A stretch of DNA of 64,000 nucleotides from Pelodera strongyloides (Eukaryota; Nematoda; Chromadorea; Rhabditida; Rhabditidae), in assembly GCA_036852015.1 (NCBI GenBank), contig JAANDG010000114.1:62001-126000 (forward strand), given 5' to 3'. This document shows positions 49,536-59,770 of the stretch, piece after piece. The notes beneath the pieces are model-generated. The model was given only the letters and a program-made list of their open reading frames with translations, searched no databases and had not been told where the DNA came from. The position numbers and the translations under genes were made by a program. How positions within the stretch are numbered: the first letter of the stretch is position 1; each line of letters opens with the position of its first letter.

Positions 49536-51735
49536 AAATTTATGGCATTAAGAAACTACTTCCTGTTCAGAACACAATTTTAAGCTGAAAGTAATTAAGG
49601 TGTATCTTATAAAATTATTCCTTGGAACTCAGGCTAAGATATTGGCGCAATCACCAGAAGTGCACACTCCAGGTCCCCGCGTCGAATAAACTACAGAAGT
49701 TCGGCAGATGTCGGCATAATGCAAGGCAGAGAGTTTGATCCCTAATTAAAATCAACCAGACATGTTTTTATCCATCTCACCTTTTGTGTGCAGTACTCTT
49801 GACTCTCATATCCACAGAACCGAAACTTCATTTTTTCCAAAGGGTGAAATAATAGTTTCTCTCAATTTCAATGAATTTAATCCTTTTAACTTTGCCGATC
49901 CCAGACGCACAAAAACTTTGAATATGTAAACGCCTGAATTCCAAAAAGTGAACACACGCGGATATGTGTGATGAATGTATCCCCACATGCTCATCCAACT
50001 CTTCGAAAAGTAATTTAGTCTTAAATGTTCGACATTTAAGCATTGTTGTTGACTAGTCTGAATTTTAGCACTTGACTTACGCATCCGAAGTACTTGACTT
50101 ACGCATCCGAGGCTAACATGCATACCTCATCATATGGTACTAGCTTCATATATAGTATTGTATGCATCAACCTACAAATACACATAGGCACCAAGTTGAA
50201 CCGTTGATGTTCTTTGTCCAGCTAGACATGAGCCAGAAAAAATGAATCTAGGGCATATGTTGCGATAGGACGCGATAACCCACGAACACCGAAGATCTTC
50301 CTTCCTTGTTCGTCGTTTAGTGTTTTTTTTTCAAGATGTTTCTTCATCGCATTCTCTAATTCTGTCCTGCATCGTAATTTATTTGACAATCAGACAAGCG
50401 GAAATCGCAACGATTACTGTGTTTTGCTCTCACAAGGAAGTGCAAATGAAATCTTGTTTTAATGTGCACTGCCAATGAAACGCATATCAAAATGACCAAG
50501 AAAATGATACATACATCACGCAGCGAATCATCATGCTAGTGTTGCGGTTTTGCAAGGGGCCGCTCATGTGGAATACTCTAGGTGGAATTCAATAAATTGA
50601 CATACGCTAAAAGACGAACTTTATGTTGGAAATGTTCTTTTAAATGTTTGCTTAGCTATTGGCTTCTAATGGAAAGGAAGACCCACCAAATCTTCCTGAC
50701 GGTAACTGATCAGTGTTAACATGCTCTGTTTGCTATGGTTACAGTAAAGTGCTTCACGGAGATTTCATTGTTCGGGTTTAATCTATATCTCCTCGTATGC
50801 AAATTCCAGGATCCTTTCACCGGGAATTCCAGTATTGAGGAATGCGGACACCCGAAATGATTGAAAGTTCGCTTTTTGGGCTTTCTAGATGTGGTACATG
50901 GATAAGAAAACACACATAATATAAAAAAGGTGTTGCGCGGGAGGCGTTAACCAAAAGGGCCGATATCTCCCGAAGAGTGAAAGCTGTAAAAAAGGTGTTT
51001 AGTTCGCAAGCGCGAATCTCATTTACATTATTTTTGGAGAGGGTATTTTATGAGCTGATCTCGGCGGTAGATAACCTCTTGTGGAGGCGAAAAAGATCGC
51101 ATAATACCGCGAATACCTTTGCGTCTCGGAAAGAACACCGGGTGAAAAGCGAAAGATGAAAAAATAACTATGTGTGATCGGACTTAAGATGAATTAGAGA
51201 ATAATGAACGCGAGCAACAACTCTATCAGAATCCTAAATCAAATGATCGTCGACCGCATCTCAGCAAATGCATAGTTACCCAATGATTACAAGAAACCAC
51301 AATTTGGTACTTACTGAGTTAGAGGTTCTAGAAGACCATTTCGAGATAGAGTGCATCTTTTGTTGAATATGAAACGCATACCGGCTTAACAATAAGATGT
51401 GCGTAGCTTACCCACCATATGTTTGAAAATTTTCATAGTTTGCCAAGCAACTCAGCATGGGGTCGGTGAGTGCTGCTGCTTAACTTACGCGAACAGCTAC
51501 ATTCAAGAAATAGCGTTCCTTTTCTTCGGCGACCACCCATGTAAGGCCATCTCTCTCCCTGAGTTCTTGTCATCGCCGGACCACACACCTTTAATTTCCC
51601 ATGTTTTCACCCCAGGGAATTGTTCCACCCAACGCAGATCTGAGGAAAAGACACATTGCACTACCCCACACCTCCTTGAGGACTTTTGAGGGTCTTCCGA
51701 CTAGGAAGATCGACCTCATGACTCCCAAAGCGGAC
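49536..51735. other. No gene recognised
   Basis: AT-rich sequence without joinable exons. From about 51400 to 51735 the base composition becomes more balanced, and several short frames exist, but I see no protein family. This part adjoins the fold-back element and may belong to it or to a repeat it inserted into. Confidence 0.5.
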
Positions 51736-51814
51736 AAAGGATTTAGTTCTATGTCGCCGGACTAGAGGTGAATCGCCGTCTGTGCGCCACCGTCACGACA
51801 CTGTGCCAGGCCCA

Positions 51815-51825
51815 CCCCCCCCCCC
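51815..51825. repeat. 11-base C homopolymer
   Basis: A run of 11 cytosines inside the left arm of the fold-back element, absent from the right arm. It is prone to sequencing and replication slippage. Confidence 0.85.
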
Positions 51826-51992
51826 TTATTTTGTTGATCACTCAGCTACATCTTCATAAAATTAAAAAGTGGTCGTTTAACTAAAAATGTTAAGAATACA
51901 GAAGCGAGTAATTGGCCGTCAGAATTTTTAGCACGTTATTGTATGTAAGGCAAAAACGGCTAAATATTTAGTGGCCAGATTGCAATTGTCAG

Positions 51993-52064
51993 TCATTGGT
52001 AGTATAGTGGTGAATGCATGGGATTGTCAAGACGAAGGTCAAGGGTTCGATTCATCTAATAATG
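51993..52064 (+). pseudogene. tRNA-Asp-like sequence in left arm of fold-back element
   Basis: TCATTGGTAGTATAGTGGTG matches the 5' half of the tRNA-Asp at 41.3 kb closely, and the anticodon-loop position reads TTGTCAA (GTC). The T arm keeps GGGTTCGATTC, but its stem and the acceptor stem are largely unpaired. It is non-functional as a tRNA, though its A and B boxes are recognisable. Confidence 0.75.
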
Positions 52065-52335
52065 TTTTTTTTTGTTTTTTTTTGTGGCCACTTTTTTTGT
52101 GTGTCTAATTTTGCATTAAAGCGCTAATAATTATGTTTAGTTACTTGTTTTAGACTTTCAAACACTTTCCTAGTGTGAAAAAACAACCATACCTGCCAAC
52201 CAATAACCTTTAATTTTAAATGAGAAAAAATTTCAACTTTCTGTAAAATCATTGGTTCCACTACTGGAAAAATTTCGCTGCCATAATATAAATTTTTTTA
52301 AATGAATATTTATTTGCAACACAGATCGTACCACT

Positions 52336-52605
52336 ATGGAAATCGATAATAAAATGCTTGCTTGCTTAGAATGTGCGCAGACAAGGAGAATGATGTCGTC
52401 GTCCACTGTTGGTTCGTCTCGTAGCAGATCATTTGGCTGGTCGACAAATACCTCTCCTTCGAGAGTGGCACGTAATATTGTTGAGAAGCTATCAGATAGC
52501 TCTTACTCTAAACGAGAATGTAGCAGAGGTCCGGCGAACGTACCAAACCCATCCTTGAATAGTGAAACTACTTCTGCAGCGTCGAAGAGCATTTTTTGTC
52601 AGTGA
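52336..52605 (+). other. Serine-rich open frame in fold-back loop
   Basis: Ninety codons from ATG to TGA, beginning in the left arm and running across the loop. From residue 20 the translation is rich in Ser, Arg, Thr and Asn (for example SSSTVGSSRSRSFGWS) with a predicted helix (RVARNIVEKLSDSSYSKREC), unlike random AT-rich frames. It could be a host exon captured by the element. No family recognised. Confidence 0.35.
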
Positions 52606-53054
52606 ACCGAATATAAGGTGATTCAATGATTTCCACCAATGTGTACTAGCCAAAACTACAAAGATCATACCTTGTAGTTTGTTTAGCGATGCAATACCAA
52701 CTATGAAACGATCAGGAGCCCAATGGCATTATCATGGCGCGGCGTAATTCTCCTTGTCTGCGCACATTCTAATCAAGCAAGCACTTTATTATCGATTTCC
52801 GTAGTGGTACGACCCGTGTTGCAAAAATATTATTAAAAAAGTTATATTATGGCATCGAAATTTTTCCATGTAGTGGACCATGATTTTATAAGAAAATCGT
52901 GAAAGTTATTTCTCATTTTTTGGTATTGGTTGGAAGGTATGGTTGTTTTGCACACTAGGAAAGTGTTTGAAAGTCTAAAACAAGTAACTAAACATAATTA
53001 TTAGCGCTTTAATGCAAAATTAGACACCAAAAAAAAATTGCAAAAAACAAATCA

Positions 53055-53128
53055 TATGGAGGAATCGAACCCTTGACATTCGTCTTGACAATCCCATCCC
53101 TTCACCACTATACTACCAATTGAACAGA
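53055..53128 (-). pseudogene. tRNA-Asp-like sequence in right arm of fold-back element
   Basis: Mirror partner of 51993-52064. The 5' half has one inserted base relative to the other copy, and the T arm reads GGGTTCGATTCCTCC, which is closer to a real tRNA than the left copy. Acceptor pairing is poor. Confidence 0.75.
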
Positions 53129-53326
53129 AAATTGCAATCTGGCAACTAAATATTTAGCCGTTTTTTGCCTTACATACATAACGTGCTAAAAATTCTGAAG
53201 GCCAATTACTCGCTTCTGAAAAATATAACGAACACTTTTATTTATTGAAAATGTAGCTGAAACTATGCCTTTTCACGTGGCCTACGCAGATTCACCTCTA
53301 GACGGCGACATAGAAAATAAATCCCA

Positions 53327-55096
53327 GCACTGAAGCGAATTGTACATGTACAACGTTTAGAAGTTTGCATAGTTTAGCCACCAAAAGTGGGAAAAGCTGA
53401 ACAGGGCTTACTTCTTTGGTCCATATGTAAGCAATTAATCAAAACATGAATTCCGCTTATTTTTTAAGTCAAGTAACTGGACTGTGTTTAGCCGAACTTT
53501 TAAGTTGGATAAAAGTTACATGTGTTTTTGCCTCCTTTTTACTTTCGAGATATGTTGGTAGAACATACAAAGAATCGAGAAAGAAGAAAATGCCTAGAAG
53601 TATGCTTAGAACAATCGTTGACCGATAAATCGCATAGTTACATAGAAATGAACTCGAGGACGGTTCGATCTTCGATCATCAGCAACGTTCGTTTCCGTTT
53701 ATTCATATTTTCTGATTCATATCCTTCTGAATTTATCAGTTATTGCCCACCGCCAACAAACATTTTCCTTGCACTAGTTAATAAATAGAATTTCTGTATT
53801 ATAGACTGTTATGTTTTGATTATGGTCAATTTTCCGCAGAATCTGATATTGTTTTGCTCTTCCACTTGTGTAATACACTCATAAACCGGTATGACTAATC
53901 AGCAGACAAAGTGTGCACGTTAATTTTGCTTTGTGCGAAGTTTCACAATAATGTAGGCAGCCAATATTTTCCGAAATCATCCACGCCCGGATGACAGTTA
54001 TTAATGAGGGATTTGTACTTTTTTGCCCTCGTGACTCGTGTTTCTGGAAGTGAGGAAGAACCTGATTGGCCTGCATTCCTGCAGCATGAAGACTGCATGG
54101 AACGGCCGGACGATGACAAGATATTGTCTGAGGCAAAATCCCATTAATCAAACGGCAGACGACAGATGGCCCTTTCGGCTTTCCAAAGCAACACTATTAT
54201 TACATTGGACGCCTGCCAAGATACAGTAGCTTAGCCAAGAAGCAAAGAAAAATGAGTTCCACTATTTTCGTAAAGGAACCTTTTTCCAAACCAATCAGAA
54301 ACTAAGTACTTGTTGAGTTCGAAAAAAATGCCTCGGATATGTGGTTTCCATGGAATCGCATCTTTTCTCTGTGTTGGTTTTCTACTTGATCTGCGTTTTT
54401 AGTCTGTTTTGCCTATAATCACCGTGTTGCGCTGTTTGTTTTATTCTTTTCAATAAATCTTTGAAAACAATTCATACCAAGAAGGATAAGTAATAAGACA
54501 CATTTTATTAATCACACTGCATCGATTGGCAAGAGAGACGAGCAAACGTTTAGTTTCCTTAGAAATAAGATACAGTGATAAAAAAAAACACTTTGACCGG
54601 TACAATAAGTTGACTTGAAGGAGATTCGTTGTTCAGACGTAAGGGTCTCTAGCACAATAAAAAGGTCAATACAGCGAACGTAAATAGTACTAACACCCGT
54701 AACGCCGAAGGATACACACGTTTAGTGGAATCTCAAAATAAATGCAGTCGGGGGAGTAAAACATGAAAATTTCAAGAAACCTAGTTTTTTAAACAGAACT
54801 GATGGCAGCAAGTTAAAGCCACTTGAAAATCTCAAAAAACACATTTAGGCTTAAGAAATGCTTTTATGACGGAGACTAAAATTATGACTTGACGACCAGG
54901 AAGAAAACACAAGCAGTGATAAAAAATGAATTGAATGAGAAAACGACGAAAAGAATGTAGTTATAATTGGCTGAAGGAAATTAACACATGACAAATATCA
55001 CTGGAGAATATTTGCTCGTAGCTCCAGAGCACGAGATGTTTTGATTAATACAATGAATTAACACTAGATGAGGAGGGCCATTTTTCCCTTGCCCTT
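53327..55096. other. No gene; 3' flank of hst-6
   Basis: AT-rich, without credible exons. It probably holds the hst-6 3' UTR: a minus-strand AATAAA lies at 54504-54509, about 590 bases past the stop, which is long but possible. Confidence 0.5.
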
Positions 55097-57847
55097 TTAA
55101 ATACCCCGCCTCTCGCGGTCAAACGCGACATCGCTATCATTATCACTGTCGTAATAATTCTCATCTTCTTCCGCGTCGTCTATTTTGTTATCATCCATAC
55201 CCTCTGATCCTCTGAAAAGAACGCATTATAAAGAGAAATCTCACACTATTGGCTTGCAAGTGCTATCTTTTGGAAATTATCTCATGCACAACTCATTACC
55301 AGAAAAAACACAGATTATGAGTTGCTGAATACCTACACAGGAAATAAGCTAATAAAACCGGTTGTATTTCAACCTTCCGACAGTGTTTGAATACTGAATT
55401 TGGCAAACTAACCTATGCTTTGAACTAAGGTCTCTTCTCGAAAAGCTGACTGTTTCATTATCCGCTTGACTGTTGAAAACAACCAAACTCTCGTTGTCCT
55501 GAAGCAAAACACGGTTTATATTGTGAAACATACCGATTAGCCAAACACTTGCCCCTACCTTGTGAAATAAACTGTCCGAAGAGAAAATGAATGCGATATC
55601 AGAAACAAACTAGTATTCTGTAACGGTGAAAATTCGTATTTACGTAGGTCTATGTCGAACACTCACCGGATATCTTTGACGCAGCATTCGAATCCGCTGG
55701 TCGAATAGAGTTGCGGCATATTCATATAATTGGATGTCCAAATGATTCAACTGTTTGATTCTTCTTAATTGTTCCTCAGTCACTTGTGTGTCATTGGATT
55801 TGCTCTTTGTCCATGCGTCCAATCGCTTTCGGAATCTGGAATAGGGAAACGACTTCAGAAAGGTAAACCAAACTGTTGATTAGAAAAAATGCCGAATGAA
55901 ATATAATAAAAAATAAAACCAACTAACGGTGTTATGTAGTGTCGTCAACTTTAAATGTCATATATCCACTCTCACCTCAATCCGAACAGCATATAGAACA
56001 TATACTGAGAGTCAGCCATTCGCTCCTTCAACCCAAAGAAAGCCAGATTCCGAAGGTTTTCCTTTGCACTTGCCAGGAGAACAGCATCTCTCATCTTTGG
56101 ATCCATCGCTTTTGAATAGCATCCAACAAGAGTCAGATCCGCGAGCATCCGAGTCTGTCTGTAATCATACAGAAATTTGGACCGTTTCTCGCTCTCACAA
56201 GAAGAACGACCAAGCAATATATTATTTTAGTTCAAATACGAGAGTCTAACGCCGAAAACTAGAGAATCAATTGAAAATTCAAACCTGTTAAATGCCAGGT
56301 TATCAGAGCAATTCAAGAATTCATCCAGCGTCACTCCTTCCCATCCCTCTTCAGGCTCAAAACAGGGCGGAAGTTCTTCAGATGTTGGGGTCCGCCCTTG
56401 ACACATGTGTCTAAACTATTAAATTAATGAAATATGCAAGATACTACCGCACAAGTAACCTGTTACCCACAAAACTATTTATATAAGAATCCTATGGTTC
56501 AATCATTACAGCTGCCTATATGAAACCAGGGATCATATCTACCTATCGTACGTTGCTATGACATTCGGCGTGAACAACTCGTCAAGTAAAGAGTGGTCAC
56601 CTGGAAGCCATCCATGTAGCACCTCGGTTCACGTGCCGGAATTCGGAGATGACTCGCGTAACCGGGTCGCGGAGAAAGGTTGTTCCAAACAAACGACTAA
56701 ATGAATATTTAGATATGGAATGACGTTTGTAATTGCATCACAAATATTGATTAGAACATAGATTACGACTTACCGATGTCGCTGCACTTCTTCCTTCTTA
56801 TTCAGCATTCGCGTCACACAGTCGGAAACAAACAATTCGGTGAAATCTGCGTGAAGACCACATATCCATCCAGTTGAATAACGCGAGAAGAGCCACACCT
56901 GAATAAAACTCTTATCAAACCAATATCTTGTGATCCCGGGAAACAGTGGTATATTGCTCAAAAAGGCATAATAGGCTACAACTTCTGCTTTGTGTATGCG
57001 CTACTACGCCCAAATAAGCAAACAAACAAGCGAAGAATTCACTCGCATCGCACTTTTTAATACTTAACAATTACCTCTCGTTTGGAACCCGGTCGTCTGC
57101 ATAAACACCTCTTCTTTCCAGTTGTGCAATCGCAGGGATGAGATGTAGCCAAATGACGAACCAGGAATTTCTCAAACGATGTCCCAGCCGTCTTTTGTAT
57201 ATGAAGTACAACGATCACATCATTTCCCTCCATTGAAAACCTAAAGTAAAAATATAGATTTTGCTCTTCTGATCCCTACAGTGGCGTGCAACAACGAAAA
57301 TTCGAGTAAGATCAACAAAAACATAGGATAAAATCAGATGTGTGCAACATATGTAAAACTTACTTTTTCGCCGGATCTTCGATTATTTGAAGAAAGGACA
57401 CTCGGCGCCCTGTGTGTGTTGCAGAACTCTCATTTGGCAAGGGAGGACTATATGCCGGGACAATAGAGTCCAGTTGTATCATCCTCCTGAACAGATCTTC
57501 ATATGTTGTGGACACGTACTGTGCGTTTATACGTAGAAAACGCTATAGGTTAAAGAAAACATAACATATACAATTCGTAGCATGCCCATAAAGGTAATAG
57601 ACCTCATAAAGCTAAAATAATACACTATAATTATGTGTGTCTAAAAGAATACGGCCACAGTCGTATTCGTACACCAATCGCGTTTTATGTGCTTCAGTAA
57701 TAAATCCTTCACAAACCTGGGTGAAAAGTTCTCCGGTCCATTTGAGTAGTTGGTGCCTCCTAGTGCGATTATCAAATAAATAGTAGGGGCTAGACATAGA
57801 AGTATTAGAGATATGCATCCCTTTCGTAAGGGAAATGCAGGGAACAT
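55097..57847 (-). CDS. hst-6: Heparan sulfate 6-O-sulfotransferase (10 exons, 451 aa)
   Basis: This Golgi enzyme transfers sulfate from PAPS to the 6-O position of glucosamine in heparan sulfate, tuning growth-factor and axon-guidance signalling. Exons in coding order: 57713-57847, 57364-57518, 57075-57240, 56774-56898, 56601-56696, 56285-56410, 55976-56158, 55667-55835, 55413-55498, 55097-55211; all phases fit. Type II membrane layout: short cytoplasmic MFPAFPLRKG, then a hydrophobic anchor at about residues 11-29. The 5'-phosphosulfate loop is QKTAGTSF at 112-119 (family usually QKTGGTTF). The 3'-phosphate motif is RDPVTRVISEFRH at about 203-215. Family signatures WLFSRYSTGWICGLHADFTE, NRQTRMLADLTLVGCYS and HLDIQLYEYAATLFDQR are present. 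The last 60 residues are acidic and poorly conserved. The exon 1 donor is a GTGAAG six bases after an in-frame alternative; the choice rests on phase. Confidence 0.96.
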
Positions 57848-57848
57848 C

Positions 57849-57863
57849 TCATCTGTGTTTCAT
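57849..57863 (-). promoter_or_regulatory. Five-codon upstream ORF before hst-6
   Basis: Between the probable spliced-leader acceptor (TTTCAG ending at 57875) and the hst-6 start at 57847 lies ATGAAACACAGATGA, a start codon, three sense codons and a stop. Its stop ends one base before the main ATG. Such an arrangement could lower translation or force reinitiation. If the true mRNA start is nearer the main ATG the uORF would not exist. Confidence 0.5.
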
Positions 57864-57875
57864 GCTGTGTGGTAC

Positions 57876-59589
57876 TGAAATGAAAAGGTTTAATCGTTAT
57901 CAGCAGCTGTGACTAATGAATGACTGAACAAATTACTGGGATTTCAATAGAATATAGTGGCAGCAATAGTTCCATAAAATGCTAATTGCGAGAGTTTTGG
58001 CAAAAAAAATAGCGGTTATAAATTATTTATCGGGCAAAATCAAGAATGTGCACCGCAACTTACACATGGAAAACAGACATATGCATAACTTTTGCACGGT
58101 TATTCTTAATAATACACATATTTATTATTCACATCAAAATGGAATAAATGAATAAAGAGGATTTAGCACCTAAATTTGCATAAGAAATTGAAACAGCTGA
58201 TTTATTCACAAATCCCTTCAAACTACTCTGATTTTCATACAGTAGTTTCGGACAAGCGCAGCGTTTTGCGTCGCGTCTGAGCATGTTTTAGAGTGCAGGG
58301 CGAAAACAGTGCCAAAAATGCTGGAGTTTGAAACAAAAAAAGCATATTAGGAAAATAATCAAAAGGAAAACTAGGGTGGTATTCAAGAAAAGAAACGGAA
58401 ATACTTGTTGAAGAATGAAGAAAGATAAATATATTATGAAGGATAAAGTTTTCACGATATTCTGATTGTATTGCGCAGTAGTGCATAAATAACTCTAAAA
58501 ATAGGGGGTCCGACAATAAGAGTCACCCTGTGAATTTGGTTGTCACTTGAATGTGCAATATGTCGCCTGCTGGCCAATTTCATTGCCCAAACAATGCCGA
58601 GATTGGCCCCCACATAATGACCATTTGTGTTGAGTGAGAAATGCGGCTTCATTCTCAATTCCCAATTGTTTCCGAGACACAAAAGCACCACCAGCTGCCG
58701 ACCTCAATCGGGCATTTCGAACAAAACGCAAACGAATTAAAGAATCTGCTCTTCTCGTTAATATATCTGCTCGTGTAGCAAGCCATGATGCCTGGCATAT
58801 ACAAGTAAGAGAACGTAGCGTCACTACAACGCTGCAATCGAGGAAAAAAACACTGTTCAAGGGTAAGTAGTACAGGGAATGGTTCGTGAAAACAACGGAT
58901 TACTTACGGTCAATGGTGCACAATGGACGGGATTGTTGTGGTTGTTGAGAGCTTATTTGCATAGAAATTTTAGAGACGGACACCAACCATCTGCCATTAA
59001 ATGGACTCCACTCCTTCAACGCAGTCAAAACCTCAATCATTGGAAAGTCTATTAAGAAACACATAATTTGAATCCTTCATCCAACTAGTTCGATGAAAGC
59101 GAACAACTAAATATATTTTCGCATTTTTTTAAACTAACATATTCGAGTCAGCTTCCTTGCTTCATGAACTAAGATAGATTCGATCAGTAAATAACGTATG
59201 CCGGAAAAGGAGCCCTTTGATAATACGTCGCCAAGTGCATGAACAGATATGTAAAGATAAAATAGTACTCTCCTCGAAGCAGACAAATTTGTCAATCTGC
59301 TTGCTGGGAAGGATGTCTGGAGGGGGTTAACCAAGGGTGCGAGTGCCCTCCCTTCTTACTTAGATTTACGGGCACCTTTAAACATTCGATGACGAATTAC
59401 CCACGCACGACACACGGAGAAAGAGGACGGCTGCTGCCATTCATTATTATTCAAATTTTCTGGGTCGCCCTGTGACACACTCTGAAAAATATGTGAAGCT
59501 CCGAGGCTTTTAGTTTGCCGTGGAAATTTTCTACTGTTCGCATATAAAGGAGCAAACTCATCCGTTTTTTTTTTTGATACCGAAAATTC

Positions 59590-59590
<1 letters not shown>
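57876..59590 (-). other. Unresolved open frames between hst-6 and the ADAMTS gene
   Basis: Several minus-strand stretches have splice-like borders: about 59366-59498 after a TTTTTCAG (contains NNNEWQQPSSFSVCRAWVIR), about 58904-59049 ending in a GTAAGT donor, and 58543-58860. I could not join all of them in one phase, and 58634-58862 is also open on the plus strand up to a GTAAGT donor. They may be parts of a small gene, alternative 5' exons, or chance. Confidence 0.3.

Positions 59591-59626
<36 letters not shown>
59591..59626. repeat. 36-base T homopolymer at ADAMTS 3' end
   Basis: An oligo(T) run on the plus strand followed by nine A. On the minus strand it reads as a genomic oligo(A) tract starting a few bases beyond the ADAMTS poly(A) signal. 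Confidence 0.95.
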
Positions 59627-59633
<7 letters not shown>

Positions 59634-59637
59634 AACA

Positions 59638-59643
59638 TTTATT
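59638..59643 (-). terminator. Likely poly(A) signal of the ADAMTS gene
   Basis: AATAAA on the minus strand, 128 bases after the TAA stop, directly upstream of the homopolymer tract. Confidence 0.65.
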
Positions 59644-59770
59644 CTGTTGCACAACCCGAAAAAAAGAATCTATGTACACGCAATGTAAATCGTTTGCAAA
59701 CTAAATCTACGAAAGCGAGTCCTTTCCTAACCTCGCGACCCGTTTACAACCAGCAAAAGTTTAGAGGCAC

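Larger units (their letters stand above)
51738..53326. mobile_element. 1.6-kb fold-back element with tRNA-like arms
   Basis: The two arms, about 51738-52394 and 52746-53326, are reverse complements with indels. Paired landmarks are GAAGCGAGTAATTGGCC (51901) with GGCCAATTACTCGCTTC (53200), and GTGCGCAGACAAGGAGAAT (52374) with ATTCTCCTTGTCTGCGCAC (52746). Each arm carries a tRNA-Asp-like sequence. The loop of about 350 bp contains an open frame. No transposase is seen, so it resembles a fold-back (Foldback/MITE-type) element. Confidence 0.88.
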
